64,000 nt of DNA from Wenjunlia tyrosinilytica (GCF_014646055.1 NZ_BMMS01000002.1:203729-267728); one strand, 5' to 3'; shown: positions 1 through 13,280, counted from the stretch's first letter. Translations and numbers: made by a program. The notes: generated from the sequence alone by a model not told the origin.

Positions 1-181
1 TCCCCGTGACGCCCGCTCCGTCGAGGTCGCCCTCACCCCGGCGGGCCGCCGCCTCTTCGCCGAGGCCGACGCCACGCGCCGCGCCTGCCTGGCCCCCGTC
101 TTCGGGGACGTCCTGGACGAGGCCGACCTCCAGGCCCTGACCGAGGTCTGGCGCAAGCTCAAGCAGCACAGGAACGCCTGA
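1..181 (+). CDS. MarR-family transcriptional regulator, C-terminal fragment
   Basis: Only the last 59 codons are in the window, read in the frame that starts at base 2 and ends in TGA at 179-181. The peptide begins PRDARSVEVALTPAGRRLF. This matches the end of the winged-helix wing in MarR proteins (D-x-R-x-x-x-V-x-LT-x-x-G-x-x-L) followed by the C-terminal dimerisation helix. MarR dimers usually repress a neighbouring gene, but the N-terminal part and any divergent partner lie outside the window, so no target or ligand can be proposed. The gene converges with gltD; a tandem repeat and a terminator-like hairpin lie between them. Confidence 0.75.
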   Translation, partial: PRDARSVEVALTPAGRRLFAEADATRRACLAPVFGDVLDEADLQALTEVWRKLKQHRNA

Positions 182-197
182 CGCCGCGGCGGCGCAG

Positions 198-262
198 CGG
201 GCGGTACTTCCGGGCAGTACTTCCGGGCGGTACTTCCAGGCAGTACCTCCGGGCGGCACTCC
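198..262. repeat. 13-bp tandem repeat, five copies, 3' of the MarR gene
   Basis: Five contiguous 13-bp units related to CGGGCGGTACTTC start at 198, 211, 224, 237 and 250; the last two are degenerate. The array starts 16 bp after the MarR stop codon and is non-coding. It is one of many stop-proximal repeats in this window. Confidence 0.85.
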
Positions 263-286
263 CGCGCGACACCCCGTACAACGCCC

Positions 287-320
287 GATGCCCGCCTCCC
301 CTGTCGGGGAAGCGGGCATC
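287..320. terminator. Hairpin terminator between the MarR gene and gltD
   Basis: GATGCCCGC at 287-295 pairs exactly with GCGGGCATC at 312-320, and the interior CTCCCC/GGGGAA adds further pairs around a TGTC loop. It lies 13 bp after the gltD stop and between convergent genes, so it can serve both directions. There is no U-tract, as usual in Streptomyces. Confidence 0.65.
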
Positions 321-333
321 ACCGGCTTCGGGC

Positions 334-1786
334 TCAGACCATCAGCGGCCGGTCCGTCGGGCGGACCGGGGACGGCAGCGCCGTCCCACCGCTGAGGAAG
401 CGGTCGACGGCGGCCGCCGCCGAGCGCCCCTCGGCGATGGCCCACACGATCAGCGACTGGCCGCGCCCGGCGTCGCCCGCCACGAAGACCCCGGGGACGT
501 TCGTGGCGAACTCACCGTCACGGGCCACATTGCCGCGGCCGTCCAGCTCCAGGCCGAGCTGCTCGATCATCCCGCTGCCCTTCTCGGGGCCGACGAAGCC
601 CATGGCGAGGGTGACCAACTGCGCCGGGATGGAGCGCTCGCTGCCCGCAACGGGCTCGAACCTGCCGTCCTTGAACTCCACCTCCACCAGGTGCAAGGAC
701 TGGACATTGCCGTCCTCGTCGCCCTCGAAGTGGGTCGTGGAGACGGCGTAGACCCGCTCGCCGCCCTCCTCGTGGGCGGAGGTGACCTTGTAGGTCATCG
801 GGTAGGTCGGCCAGGGCTGGCCGGCCGGGCGCTCGTCGCCGGGACGCGGCATGATCTCCAGCTGGGTGACCGAGGCCGCGCCCTGGCGGTGGGCGGTGCC
901 CACGCAGTCCGCGCCGGTGTCGCCGCCGCCGATGACCACGACGTGCTTGCCCTCCGCCGTGATCGGCGGGGTGACGAAGTCGCCCTCCTGCACCTTGTTG
1001 GCCAGGGGCAGGTACTCCATGGCCTGGTGGACGCCGTTGAGCTCCCGGCCGGGCACGGGCAGGTCGCGCCAGGCGGTGGCACCGGCGGCGATGACGACGG
1101 CGTCGTAGCGCTTGCGCAGCTTGGCCGCGTCGATGTCGGTGCCGATCTGCACACCGGTGCGGAACTTGGTCCCCTCCGCGCGCATCTGCTCGATACGGCG
1201 GTTGATGTGCCGCTTCTCCATCTTGAACTCGGGGATGCCGTACCGCAGCAGCCCGCCGATGCGGTCGGCGCGCTCGTAGACCGCGACGGTGTGGCCGGCG
1301 CGGGTCAGCTGCTGGGCGGCGGCCAGGCCCGCGGGCCCGGAGCCGATGACGGCGACGGTCTTGCCGGACAGGCGCTCCGGGGGCTGCGGGGTGACGTCCC
1401 CGCTCTCCCACGCCTTGTCGATGATGGAGACCTCGACGTTCTTGATGGTCACCGGGTCCTGGTTGATGCCCAGCACACAGGCGGTCTCGCAGGGGGCGGG
1501 GCACAGGCGCCCGGTGAACTCGGGGAAGTTGTTGGTCGCGTGCAGCCGCTCGCTCGCGCCCTTCCAGTCGTCGCGCCAGGCCAGGTCGTTCCACTCGGGG
1601 ATGAGGTTCCCGAGCGGGCAGCCCTGGTGGCAGAACGGGATGCCGCAGTCCATGCAGCGGCCGGCCTGCTTGGTGATGATCGGCAGGAGGCCGCCGGGGA
1701 CGTAGACCTCGTTCCAGTCCTTCACCCGCTCGTCGACCGGACGCCGGTCGCAGAGCTGCCGCCCGGTGGTCAGGAAGCCCTTCGGG

Positions 1787-1794
<8 letters not shown>
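334..1794 (-). CDS. gltD: Glutamate synthase (NADPH) small subunit GltD
   Basis: The 486-residue beta subunit of glutamate synthase passes electrons from NADPH through FAD and iron-sulfur clusters to GltB, for glutamine + 2-oxoglutarate to 2 glutamate in the cytoplasm. The N-terminal cysteine motifs [14 protein letters not shown] (about residues 47-60) and CPAPCETAC (about 98-106) are the cluster ligands. An FAD-binding [11 protein letters not shown] follows near residue 151 and an NADPH-binding GGGDTGADC near residue 290, with the late [12 protein letters not shown] motif. Length is typical of bacterial GltD. The ATG at 1794 overlaps the gltB stop in an 8-nt ATGGCTGA, so translation is probably coupled to gltB. 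Confidence 0.97.
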
Positions 1795-6382
<4,588 letters not shown>

Positions 6383-6466
6383 CGGCTCTCCCGTCGTCGT
6401 CATGGCATATGCCTTTGGCGTAAGGACATGCGCAAGGGACGACGTTGGCCCTCTGCGATTTCGTGC

Positions 6467-6495
6467 AGGTTACATGATGACTTGAGCTCTCGAAA
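6467..6495 (-). promoter_or_regulatory. Candidate gltB promoter
   Basis: On the minus strand TAACCT (6467-6472) is a good -10 box, with TTTCGA 17 nt upstream (6490-6495) as a weak -35. The region is flanked by TTGAG...CTCAA, an imperfect inverted repeat, and is distinctly AT-richer than its surroundings. It would give a leader of roughly 80 nt before the 6382 start. Confidence 0.4.
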
Positions 6496-6614
6496 AGCGG
6501 ATACTCAATTCCAGCATGTGGACTTCCAGGGGGTGCGCGCGAGGGGGCGACGGTGCCCGTGGCGCCACGATCTGATTCCCGGTGGCGAGACCTTCGAAAC
6601 CCGCTGGTAACGCG

Positions 6615-7343
6615 TCACCCTACAGCGGTGCCGAACAACGTTCCCAGGAGGAATGTCACACCGGCGGCGGCTCCGCCGAGCACGAGCTGACGCAGCCCGC
6701 TGTAGAGCCAGGAACGGGCGGTCACCCGCGCGACCAGCGCACCGCAGGCGAACAGGCCGACCAGGGCGACCACGACCGCCGCCCACAGCTGGGTGGCGCC
6801 CAGCAGATACGGCAGGACCGGCAGGATCGCCCCGAGGCCGAACGACACGAACGAGGACACGGCGGCCGTGGTGGGCGACGGCAGATCGCCCGGGTCGATG
6901 CCCAGCTCCTCGCGGGCGTGGATCTCCAGGGCCTGCTCGGGGTCGTGGGAGAGCTGCTCGGCCACCCGCTCGGCGAGATCCCGGTCCACACCGCGCGCCA
7001 CATAGCGGTCGGCCAGCTCACGCTGCTCGTCCACGGGGTTGCGGCGCAGCTCGCGGCGCTCCACCTCCAGCTCCGCCTCGACCAGGTCGCGCTGAGAGGC
7101 CACGGAGGTGTACTCGCCCGCCGCCATGGAGAACGCGCCCGCGGCCAGACCGGCGAGACCGGCGATGATCACGGTCTGTCGCGAGACGTCACCGCCGGCC
7201 ACACCGGTCATCAGGGCGAGGTTCGAGACCAGGCCGTCCATCGCTCCGAACACCGCGGGGCGCAGCCAGCCACCGGTCACGTCGCGGTGGCTGTGGTCGT
7301 CCCGGTGGACGGCGGCTATGGAGAGTGCTTCGGTGGCGGCCAT
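6615..7343 (-). CDS. VIT1/CCC1-family iron/manganese transporter
   Basis: This 242-residue membrane protein belongs to the vacuolar iron transporter family, which exports or sequesters Fe2+/Mn2+. The N-terminal part has the family pattern WLRPAVFGAMDGLVSNLALM (first helix, with metal-path Asp and Asn), followed by a second helix rich in small residues (AGLAAGAFSMAAGEYTSVAS, containing the conserved AGEY/S). A charged Glu-rich cytoplasmic segment (EAELEVERRELRRNP and following) is the metal-binding region of the family. Three hydrophobic segments follow (about 160-182, 187-207, 215-240). I start at ATG 7343; the frame is open far upstream but that stretch is low-complexity. TACTGT lies 7 nt before this ATG, and two iron boxes lie further upstream, suggesting iron-dependent control. 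Confidence 0.85.
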   Translation of the reverse strand: MAATEALSIAAVHRDDHSHRDVTGGWLRPAVFGAMDGLVSNLALMTGVAGGDVSRQTVIIAGLAGLAAGAFSMAAGEYTSVASQRDLVEAELEVERRELRRNPVDEQRELADRYVARGVDRDLAERVAEQLSHDPEQALEIHAREELGIDPGDLPSPTTAAVSSFVSFGLGAILPVLPYLLGATQLWAAVVVALVGLFACGALVARVTARSWLYSGLRQLVLGGAAAGVTFLLGTLFGTAVG

Positions 7344-7350
7344 GCCCTCG

Positions 7351-7356
7351 ACAGTA
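7351..7356 (-). promoter_or_regulatory. -10 box of a leaderless VIT-gene promoter
   Basis: TACTGT on the minus strand ends 7 nt before the ATG at 7343, so transcription would begin at or next to the start codon. TGGAAA sits 17 nt upstream as a weak -35, directly adjoining the first iron box. Confidence 0.4.
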
Positions 7357-7381
7357 GCCGGGGTGACGGTAGCTTTCCAGC

Positions 7382-7400
7382 AAGGTAAGGCTGCCCGAAC
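7382..7400. promoter_or_regulatory. Iron box 1 (DmdR/IdeR/DtxR-type operator)
   Basis: AAGGTAAGGCTGCCCGAAC resembles the actinobacterial iron-box consensus TTAGGTTAGGCTNNCCTAA, keeping AGG-A-GGCT-CC-AA. Its centre is about 48 bp upstream of the VIT start, just outside the proposed -35. A position upstream of -35 is where IdeR activates, rather than represses, iron-storage genes in mycobacteria. Confidence 0.65.
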
Positions 7401-7415
7401 AACGCTCTGACCAGC

Positions 7416-7434
7416 AAGGTTAGGCTTTCCGAAC
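7416..7434. promoter_or_regulatory. Iron box 2 (DmdR/IdeR/DtxR-type operator)
   Basis: AAGGTTAGGCTTTCCGAAC matches the iron-box consensus at about 16 of 19 positions, including the diagnostic GGTTAGGCT core. It repeats box 1 at a 34-bp offset, close to three helical turns, so two regulator dimers could bind on the same face. Confidence 0.75.
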
Positions 7435-7506
7435 CCCCGGACGGTGAGTCGGCCGGAGGTCGGTGAGGGGTCGGCGGGGGGTCGGCGGGGGCGTCCCGGA
7501 AACGGC

Positions 7507-7540
7507 GAGGGCCGCCCTGCCGAAGTGGCGGGCGGCCCTC
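7507..7540 (-). terminator. Terminator downstream of lgt
   Basis: GAGGGCCGCCC (7507-7517) pairs exactly with GGGCGGCCCTC (7530-7540) around a 12-nt loop. It starts 45 bp after the lgt stop codon and separates lgt from the iron-box region. Confidence 0.75.
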
Positions 7541-7584
7541 GTTCGAGGTGCTTCAGGTGTTGGAGGCGCCTTGGATCCGCGGCG

Positions 7585-8727
7585 CTACTTCTCGGCGCCG
7601 TTGCCGACCTTGCGGTTGCCGCCGGACTCGGCGTCCGCCGCGGCCTCGGACTCGCCGTTCGCCGATTCCCCGGCCTTGGACAGGTCCGGCTTCCCCGTGG
7701 CCCTGGTCTCGGCGTTCCCGGCGCTGTCGGCGCTGTCGGCCTCGGCGGCACCGCTCGGCTTCGACCCATTGGCCTTGGCGTCGGCGGCCCTGCCGTCGTC
7801 GGCCCTGTCCTCGCCGGCCCTGTCCTCGCCGGTCCTGCCGTCGCCCGCCTCGGCTTCGGCGGCGTCCGCGGTGCTCTCGGCCTGCTCCCCCTCGGCGAGC
7901 GCGGCCCGGGGCTCCACGATCTCCTCGCGGCCCGGCCGCTTCTTCGCCGAGATCACGAGGTACGCCACCGCCCCGGCGAAGACCAGGATCGACGTCCAGT
8001 CGTTCAGGCGCAGGCCCAGGATGTGGTGGGCCTCGTCGATGCGCAGGTACTCGATCCAGAACCGGCCCACGGTGTACGCGGCCACGTAGAGCGCGAACGC
8101 GCGCCCGTGCCCGAGCCGGAACCTCTTGTCCGCCCAGATCACCAGCAGGGCCACGCCGATGCACCACAGGAACTCGTACAGGAACGTCGGGTGGTACGTG
8201 GCGACGTCCATGCTCCCGGCCGGGCGCTTGTCCGGGTCGATCCTCACCGCCCACGGCAGGGTGGTGGGCTTGCCGTAGAGCTCCTGGTTGAACCAGTTGC
8301 CCCAGCGGCCCACGGCCTGGGCCAGCGCGATACCGGGGGCCACCGAGTCCGCGTACGCGGGCAGGGCGATGCCGCGGCGGCGGCAGCCGATCCAGGCGCC
8401 GAGCGCTCCGAGGGCGATCGCGCCCCAGATACCGAGGCCGCCCTCCCAGATCTTGAGGGCGTCGACCGGGTGGCCGCCCTTGCCGAAGTACGGCTCGTAC
8501 GTCGTGATGACGTGGTAGAGCCGCCCGCCGATCAGGCCGAAGGGCACCGCCCACACGGCGATGTCCGCGACGGTCCCACTCTGTCCGCCCCGGGCGATCC
8601 ATCGCCGGTTGCCGAGCCAGATGGCGATGAAGACGCCGAGGATGATGCAGAACGCGTAGCCGCGCAGCGGGATCGGACCGAGATAGATCACGCCGCGAGA
8701 GGGGCTGGGGATGTATGCGAGTTCCAT
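7585..8727 (-). CDS. lgt: Prolipoprotein diacylglyceryl transferase Lgt
   Basis: Lgt attaches diacylglycerol to the lipobox cysteine of prolipoproteins, the first step of lipoprotein maturation in the membrane. The 380-residue protein starts MELAYIPSP at ATG 8727. It shows the periplasmic loop GGRLYHVITTYEPYF (the family R/H region), the signature VGRWGNWFNQELYGKPT (about residues 137-153) and about seven membrane segments. Beyond residue 275 a hydrophilic tail of roughly 100 residues, rich in Ala, Glu, Asp and Gly with repeats such as GEDRAGEDRADD, extends the core enzyme; such tails occur in streptomycete Lgt. The second processing enzyme, lspA, is at 56 kb in the same window. Confidence 0.95.
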   Translation of the reverse strand: MELAYIPSPSRGVIYLGPIPLRGYAFCIILGVFIAIWLGNRRWIARGGQSGTVADIAVWAVPFGLIGGRLYHVITTYEPYFGKGGHPVDALKIWEGGLGIWGAIALGALGAWIGCRRRGIALPAYADSVAPGIALAQAVGRWGNWFNQELYGKPTTLPWAVRIDPDKRPAGSMDVATYHPTFLYEFLWCIGVALLVIWADKRFRLGHGRAFALYVAAYTVGRFWIEYLRIDEAHHILGLRLNDWTSILVFAGAVAYLVISAKKRPGREEIVEPRAALAEGEQAESTADAAEAEAGDGRTGEDRAGEDRADDGRAADAKANGSKPSGAAEADSADSAGNAETRATGKPDLSKAGESANGESEAAADAESGGNRKVGNGAEK

Positions 8728-8752
8728 GGCAGGGATGACGCTACTACGTGAA

Positions 8753-8793
8753 CGAGCGATGCCGCCGCCCCGGGAGGGCGGCGGCATCGCTCG
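8753..8793. terminator. Perfect 18-bp hairpin upstream of lgt
   Basis: Bases 8753-8770 are the exact reverse complement of 8776-8793, with a 5-nt loop (CGGGA). It terminates the DsbA-like gene that ends at 8970. Its edge is only 25 bp from the lgt ATG, leaving little room for an independent lgt promoter. Confidence 0.8.
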
Positions 8794-8837
8794 CGTTCTC
8801 GGCCCGGGGCCGCTTCGGGGCCGGTTCCGGGCTGTTT

Positions 8838-8902
8838 CCACCGGCTTTTCCCACCGCCCTTTCCCAACGGCCTTTCCCAACGGCTTCGCCCACCGGCTTG
8901 GT
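8838..8902. repeat. Degenerate 13-bp tandem repeat, five copies
   Basis: Units related to CCAACGGCCTTTC start at 8838, 8851, 8864, 8877 and 8890. The array is non-coding and lies 67 bp downstream of the DsbA-like gene's stop codon, before the strong hairpin. Confidence 0.75.
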
Positions 8903-8969
8903 CCGCGGCCTTTGCGGTCGTCGGAAGCCGCCGTCGGGCGGGCGGCCGATGGCCGCCCGCCGCGGACGG

Positions 8970-9776
8970 TCAGGAGCCCGTCGGCGAGGGCGCCTTCTTC
9001 TGCAGGGCGTCGACCTTCTGCTCCAGCCGCTGCGGGGTGAGCGGGTTCTGCTGGTCGGCGTTGAGGTTCTCGCCGTTGAGCAGGATGGTCGGGGTGGAGG
9101 TGTACCCGGACTTGTTGAACGCGTTCTGGGACTTCTTCACCCAGCCGTCGTAGGTGCCGTTGTCGACGCACGCCTCGAACGCCTTGTTGCCCTTGAGCGC
9201 CGGGACCCGCTGGGCGAGCCGGATGAGCGTGTCCTTGTTGCCGAAAGCGTCCTGGGTCTCGGGCGGCTGGTTGGCGTAGAGCACGTCGTGGTACTCACGG
9301 AACGCTCCCGCGTCCTGGGCGCAGGCGGCGGCGTTGGCCGCGTTCTTGGAGCCGGAGCCCCCGAGGTTGTTGTCGATGAACGCGACCAGGTGGTACTCGG
9401 TCCTGAGCCTGCCCTGGTCCTCGAGCCGGGCGATCGTGCCGTGGAAGGCCTTCTCGAACTGGCCGCAGGCAGGGCAGCGGAAGTCCTCGTAGACGGTGAG
9501 GGCGGCCTTGGCGTCGGCCCTGCCGACCGGGATGACCAGCCTGCCCTCGCCGATCGTGCCCTTCGGTGTCGCCACGGGCTTGTCGGACGCCGAGTTGTCA
9601 CCGCCGCCGCGGTTCGACACCAGGACACCGACGACGGCCGCGATGGCCAGGACCGCGACCACCACACCGAGGACGGTGAGCAGCCTCAGGCGTTTCGCCT
9701 TGGACTCCTGCCGTCGGCGTTCCTCCTGCAGCCGCGCACGGGCGGTGCGCTTTCCCTCTCGGTTGTTCTCGCTCAC
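8970..9776 (-). CDS. Membrane-anchored DsbA-like thioredoxin-domain protein
   Basis: The 268-residue protein starts VSENNREGK at GTG 9776. A basic Arg/Lys-rich cytoplasmic segment (residues 1-30) is followed by one membrane anchor (about 31-53) and an extracytoplasmic DsbA/thioredoxin-fold domain. The redox motif is CPAC (Cys101, Cys104) in YEDFRCPACGQFE, and the cis-Pro loop is TSTPTILLNG. Proteins of this type act in oxidative folding of secreted proteins; the exact partner is unknown. A related protein with CPYC lies at 47.5 kb. It lies downstream of trpA (223 bp apart) and may be transcribed separately. Confidence 0.85.
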   Translation of the reverse strand: MSENNREGKRTARARLQEERRRQESKAKRLRLLTVLGVVVAVLAIAAVVGVLVSNRGGGDNSASDKPVATPKGTIGEGRLVIPVGRADAKAALTVYEDFRCPACGQFEKAFHGTIARLEDQGRLRTEYHLVAFIDNNLGGSGSKNAANAAACAQDAGAFREYHDVLYANQPPETQDAFGNKDTLIRLAQRVPALKGNKAFEACVDNGTYDGWVKKSQNAFNKSGYTSTPTILLNGENLNADQQNPLTPQRLEQKVDALQKKAPSPTGS

Positions 9777-9915
9777 CCCATGACGAACGAGGCGGGTGGC
9801 CCGCCGTGACCGGCCCGGACGGCCATTCCCCCGAAAGAGATCGATTCTCCTCGGGGGCGCCGCCGGGCCGGTCACCGCGGACGCGGTGCTGTCGCCGGGC
9901 CCGCGCGCCTAACGG

Positions 9916-9990
9916 CTTGCGCGGCCGCGGCTTGCGGTGCCACGGCTTGTGCGGCCACAGCTTGTGCGGCCACAGCTTGTGCGGCCACAG
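9916..9990. repeat. 15-bp tandem repeat, five copies, 3' of trpA
   Basis: Units of CTTGTGCGGCCACAG occur exactly at 9946, 9961 and 9976, with degenerate copies at 9916 and 9931. The array starts 8 bp after the trpA stop codon in non-coding DNA. Confidence 0.9.
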
Positions 9991-9998
9991 CTTTGGGG

Positions 9999-10805
9999 CT
10001 AAGCGCGCGAGCGCACACCCTTGGCCAGTTCCCCGGCCAGTTCCCTGACCCCGGCGAGCCCGGTCTCGACATCCTCGGCGTCGAGCAGGCGCTTGACGAA
10101 AGCGGACCCCACGATCACGCCGTCGGCGAACCCGGCGACCTCGGCGGCCTGCTCGGCGTTGGACACCCCGAGTCCGACGCAGACCGGCAGATCGGTCGTG
10201 GCCCGGGTGCGCCGGACCAGGTCCTCGGCCTGCGCGCCCACGCTCCGACGGGTGCCGGTGACGCCCATGAGCGAGGCCGCGTACACGAAACCGGTCCCGG
10301 CCGCGGTGATCTTCGCCAGCCGCTCGTCACGGTTGCTCGGGGCGACCACGAAGACGGTGGCCAGTCCGTACTTGTCGGCGGCCCCGCGCCACAGGTCGGC
10401 CTCCTCGACCGGCAGGTCGGGCAGGATGGCGCCCGCTCCCCCGGCCGCGGCCAGCTCGGCGGCGAACCGCTCGACTCCGTAGCGGTCCACGGGGTTCCAG
10501 TAGGTCATCACCAGCACGGGTGCCCCGGCGGCGGTGACCTCCTTGACCGTCCGCAGCACATCGGCGATGCGCACGCCCTGACGCAGGGCGATGTCGTCGG
10601 CGGTCTGGATGACGGGGCCGTCGAGGACCGGGTCGCTGTGCGGCAGGCCGATCTCGACGATGTCGCAGCCGCCCTCGATCATGGCGGTGACGGCGCGGAC
10701 GCCGTCGCCGATGGTGGGAAAGCCCGCCGGCAGGTAGCCGACCAGGGCGGCCCGGTTCTCCGCCTTGGCCGCGGCCAGCACGGAACTGAGGTCGCGCACG
10801 CTCAC
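9999..10805 (-). CDS. trpA: Tryptophan synthase alpha subunit
   Basis: TrpA cleaves indole-3-glycerol phosphate to indole and glyceraldehyde 3-phosphate and passes indole to TrpB. The 268-residue TIM-barrel protein carries the signature LPAGFPT and, further on, [20 protein letters not shown], which holds the catalytic Glu and the conserved D-P-x-x-DGP loop. GVTGTR and the late GLGVSN phosphate-binding region are also present. The GTG start at 10805 overlaps the trpB stop (GTGA), and GGAGGG upstream gives a good ribosome binding site, so the two subunits are translationally coupled for stoichiometric complex formation. Confidence 0.97.
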   Translation of the reverse strand: MSVRDLSSVLAAAKAENRAALVGYLPAGFPTIGDGVRAVTAMIEGGCDIVEIGLPHSDPVLDGPVIQTADDIALRQGVRIADVLRTVKEVTAAGAPVLVMTYWNPVDRYGVERFAAELAAAGGAGAILPDLPVEEADLWRGAADKYGLATVFVVAPSNRDERLAKITAAGTGFVYAASLMGVTGTRRSVGAQAEDLVRRTRATTDLPVCVGLGVSNAEQAAEVAGFADGVIVGSAFVKRLLDAEDVETGLAGVRELAGELAKGVRSRA

Positions 10806-12046
10806 TTGCCCTCCTGCGAACCGTTGTAGAGGCCGAAGTAGCGAGCGGCCGTGTCCATGTCCTTGTCCCCGCGTCCGGAGAGGTTGACGACCATCAGGCC
10901 GTCGGGGCCGAGCTCCTTGCCCAGTTCCAGGGCCCCGGCGAGGGCGTGGGCGCTCTCGATCGCCGGGATGATGCCCTCGGTGCGCGAGAGCAGGCGCAGC
11001 GCCTCCATCGCGTCGGCGTCGGTGACCGCGCGGTACTCGGCCCGCCCGGAGTCCTTCAGCCAGGAGTGCTCGGGGCCGATGCCCGGGTAGTCCAGGCCCG
11101 CGGAGATCGAGTAGGGCTCGACGATCTGGCCGTCCTCGTCCTGGAGCACGTAGGAGCGCGAGCCGTGCAGCACACCGGGCTCGCCCGCGGTCAGGGTGGC
11201 CGCGTGCTCGCCGGAGTCGACTCCGTGACCGCCGGCCTCGAGGCCGACCAGCCGCACCCCGGCGTCCGGGATGAAGGCGTGGAAGAGGCCGATGGCGTTG
11301 GAGCCGCCGCCGACGCAGGCCACGACGGCGTCCGGGAGGCGTCCGGTGCGCTCCTGGATCTGGCGGCGGGCCTCGACACCGATCACCCGGTGGAAGTCGC
11401 GGACCATGACCGGGAAGGGGTGGGGTCCGGCGACCGTGCCGAGCAGGTAGTGGGTGTTGTCGACGTTGGCCACCCAGTCGCGGAACGCCTCGTTGATCGC
11501 GTCCTTGAGCGTGCGGCTGCCCGAGGCCACCGGGACGACGTCGGCGCCGAGCATGCGCATCCGGGCGACGTTGAGCGCCTGGCGCTGGGTGTCGACTTCG
11601 CCCATGTAGACGACGCACTCGAGGTCGAGCAGGGCGCACGCGGTCGCGGTGGCGACGCCGTGCTGGCCGGCGCCGGTCTCGGCGATCACACGGGTCTTGC
11701 CCATGCGCTTGGTCAGCAGGGCCTGGCCGAGCACATTGTTGATCTTGTGCGAGCCGGTGTGGTTGAGGTCCTCGCGCTTGAGGAAGACGCGGGCGCCGCC
11801 CGCGTGCTCGGCGAAGCGCTTGACCTCGGTGAGGGCACTGGGGCGCCCGGTGTAGTTGACGAGCAGGTCATTGAGCTGAGCGGCGAACTCGGGGTCGGAC
11901 TTGGCCTTCTCGTACTCCTCGGCGACCTGGTCGATCGCGGCCACGAGGGCCTCGGGCACGAATTTGCCGCCGAACTCCCCGAAGTAACCGCGTGCGGAAG
12001 GCACCTGGCCGTCGAGGTCGGGCAGGAAAGTCTCTTGCGTGGACAT
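10802..12046 (-). CDS. trpB: Tryptophan synthase beta subunit
   Basis: This PLP enzyme condenses indole with serine to give tryptophan. The 414-residue protein has the PLP lysine in HTGSHKINN, the channel and active-site ETGAGQHG, and the PLP-phosphate loop [10 protein letters not shown]; the glycine-rich [10 protein letters not shown] near the N-terminus is typical. The ATG at 12046 follows GAGGGG at suitable spacing. It is the short TrpB1 form expected to pair with TrpA, which overlaps it downstream; trpM lies 77 bp upstream. Confidence 0.97.
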   Translation of the reverse strand: MSTQETFLPDLDGQVPSARGYFGEFGGKFVPEALVAAIDQVAEEYEKAKSDPEFAAQLNDLLVNYTGRPSALTEVKRFAEHAGGARVFLKREDLNHTGSHKINNVLGQALLTKRMGKTRVIAETGAGQHGVATATACALLDLECVVYMGEVDTQRQALNVARMRMLGADVVPVASGSRTLKDAINEAFRDWVANVDNTHYLLGTVAGPHPFPVMVRDFHRVIGVEARRQIQERTGRLPDAVVACVGGGSNAIGLFHAFIPDAGVRLVGLEAGGHGVDSGEHAATLTAGEPGVLHGSRSYVLQDEDGQIVEPYSISAGLDYPGIGPEHSWLKDSGRAEYRAVTDADAMEALRLLSRTEGIIPAIESAHALAGALELGKELGPDGLMVVNLSGRGDKDMDTAARYFGLYNGSQEGK

Positions 12047-12123
12047 GTCTGGTCCCCTCGGTGAGAGGTTGAGAAAAGGGTATGGCGAAAGGCTCGGCCG
12101 ATGAGCGGTGAAGCGGTGGGGCT

Positions 12124-12309
12124 TCAGCCGAGAAGACGCCATCGCCTCCCCTGGACCTGTCCTGGCTCGCAGCCGATCACATACCGGCAGCAGCGGCCGA
12201 GCACCCGGCGTGCGGGGGCCCGGCAGCCGCGCGGGCGGCAGCCGCGCTGGAGGTCGGCGCCGAGACGCAAGGGGGGCGTCGCGGCGGCGCTCGGCGCAGC
12301 GGTCGGCAT
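12124..12309 (-). CDS. trpM: TrpM, small tryptophan biosynthesis modulator
   Basis: This 61-residue basic protein lies between trpC and trpB, with its ATG 6 nt after the trpC stop. The core reads [17 protein letters not shown], then [17 protein letters not shown]. That pattern (GCRAPARRV...RYVIG-EPGQ--G-RWR) is what I recall for the actinobacterial TrpM/TrpX family first studied in S. coelicolor, where it occupies the same position and was reported to modulate tryptophan production and development. Molecular activity is unknown. No signal peptide or membrane segment is seen; four cysteines are present. The assignment rests on both sequence pattern and location. Confidence 0.75.
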   Translation of the reverse strand: MPTAAPSAAATPPLRLGADLQRGCRPRGCRAPARRVLGRCCRYVIGCEPGQVQGRRWRLLG

Positions 12310-12315
12310 GGCCGG

Positions 12316-13125
12316 TCAGCCCCGCCCGTGCCGCAGCGCCGGGTGGGCACCAGCGGCCACGAGGTCGGCGACGGCCGTCCTGGGGTCCCGGCCCGTGACC
12401 AAGGACTCGCCGACGAGGACGGCGTCGGCGCCGTCGTTTGCGTAGGCGATCAGGTCGTGCGGGCCGCGGACGCCGGACTCGGCGATCGTGACGATGTGGT
12501 CCGGGATCTCGGGCGCGACCCGGGCGAAGTTGCCGCGGTCGACCTCGAGCGTCTTGAGGTTGCGGGCGTTGACGCCGATGACCTTCGCGCCGGCGTCCAC
12601 CGCGCGCTCGGCCTCGTCCTCGTCGTGGACCTCGACCAGCGGGGTGAGCCCGATGGACTCGGCCCGCTCGATGAGGGAGACCAGGGCCTCCTGGTCGAGG
12701 GCGGCCACGATGAGGAGGGCGAGGTCGGCGCCGTAGGCGCGGGCCTCCCACAGCTGGTAGGAGGTGACGATGAAGTCCTTGCGCAGGACGGGGATGTCCA
12801 CCCGGCCGCGTACGGCCTCGAGGTCGGCGAGGGAGCCGCCGAACTTGCGCTGCTCGGTCAGCACACTGATCACGGACGCGCCGCCCGCCTCGTAGTCGGC
12901 CGCGAGGCCGGCCGGGTCGGCGATGGCCGCGAGGGCACCCTTGGAGGGGCTGGAGCGTTTGACCTCGCAGATGACCTTCACGCTGTCACCGCGCAGCGCG
13001 GCCGCGCCGTCCTTGGCAGCGGGCGCCTTCGCAGCGCGCTCCTTGAGTTCGTCGAGGGAGACGCTGGCCTGACGCTCGGCGAGGTCGGCACGGACTCCGT
13101 CGATGATCTCGTCGAGCACACTCAC
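12316..13125 (-). CDS. trpC: Indole-3-glycerol phosphate synthase
   Basis: TrpC closes the indole ring, converting CdRP to indole-3-glycerol phosphate. The 269-residue TIM barrel shows the signature [13 protein letters not shown] (catalytic Glu and Lys), VLRKDFIV with the second catalytic Lys, GVNARNLKT and ESGV. It is the first gene of the trpC-trpM-trpB-trpA run. The start is GTG 13125 with AAGGGG upstream. No trpF or trpD is found in the window, so the substrate must come from PriA (see hisA) and enzymes encoded elsewhere. Confidence 0.96.
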   Translation of the reverse strand: MSVLDEIIDGVRADLAERQASVSLDELKERAAKAPAAKDGAAALRGDSVKVICEVKRSSPSKGALAAIADPAGLAADYEAGGASVISVLTEQRKFGGSLADLEAVRGRVDIPVLRKDFIVTSYQLWEARAYGADLALLIVAALDQEALVSLIERAESIGLTPLVEVHDEDEAERAVDAGAKVIGVNARNLKTLEVDRGNFARVAPEIPDHIVTIAESGVRGPHDLIAYANDGADAVLVGESLVTGRDPRTAVADLVAAGAHPALRHGRG

Positions 13126-13280
13126 GCGAGGTACCCCTTCCGTAGGCGGTCACGTGATCCGGTCACGCATGCCGATGGTATCCGGCGGTGGCCCCCCGTC
13201 CCTCATCCGGGCGGAACGAGTCCCACAGAGTGGACAACTCGGGGCAAGTGGTAGGGCCTTATGCGCTGGTCAGGAGGGTG

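Noticed and set aside
6404-6620. GlnR site upstream of gltB
   Set aside because: GGTAACGCGTCACC near 6606 is palindromic but does not show the spaced GTnAC/GnAAC GlnR pattern, and it lies over the end of the VIT gene.
7343-7769. N-terminal extension of the VIT protein by 142 residues
   Set aside because: The extension is Pro/Arg/Ser low-complexity and would read through the iron boxes and the lgt terminator. The family starts at Met in MAATEALS.
13126-13280. Tryptophan attenuator or leader peptide before trpC
   Set aside because: No short ORF with adjacent Trp codons and no alternative hairpins could be found in this 155-bp gap.
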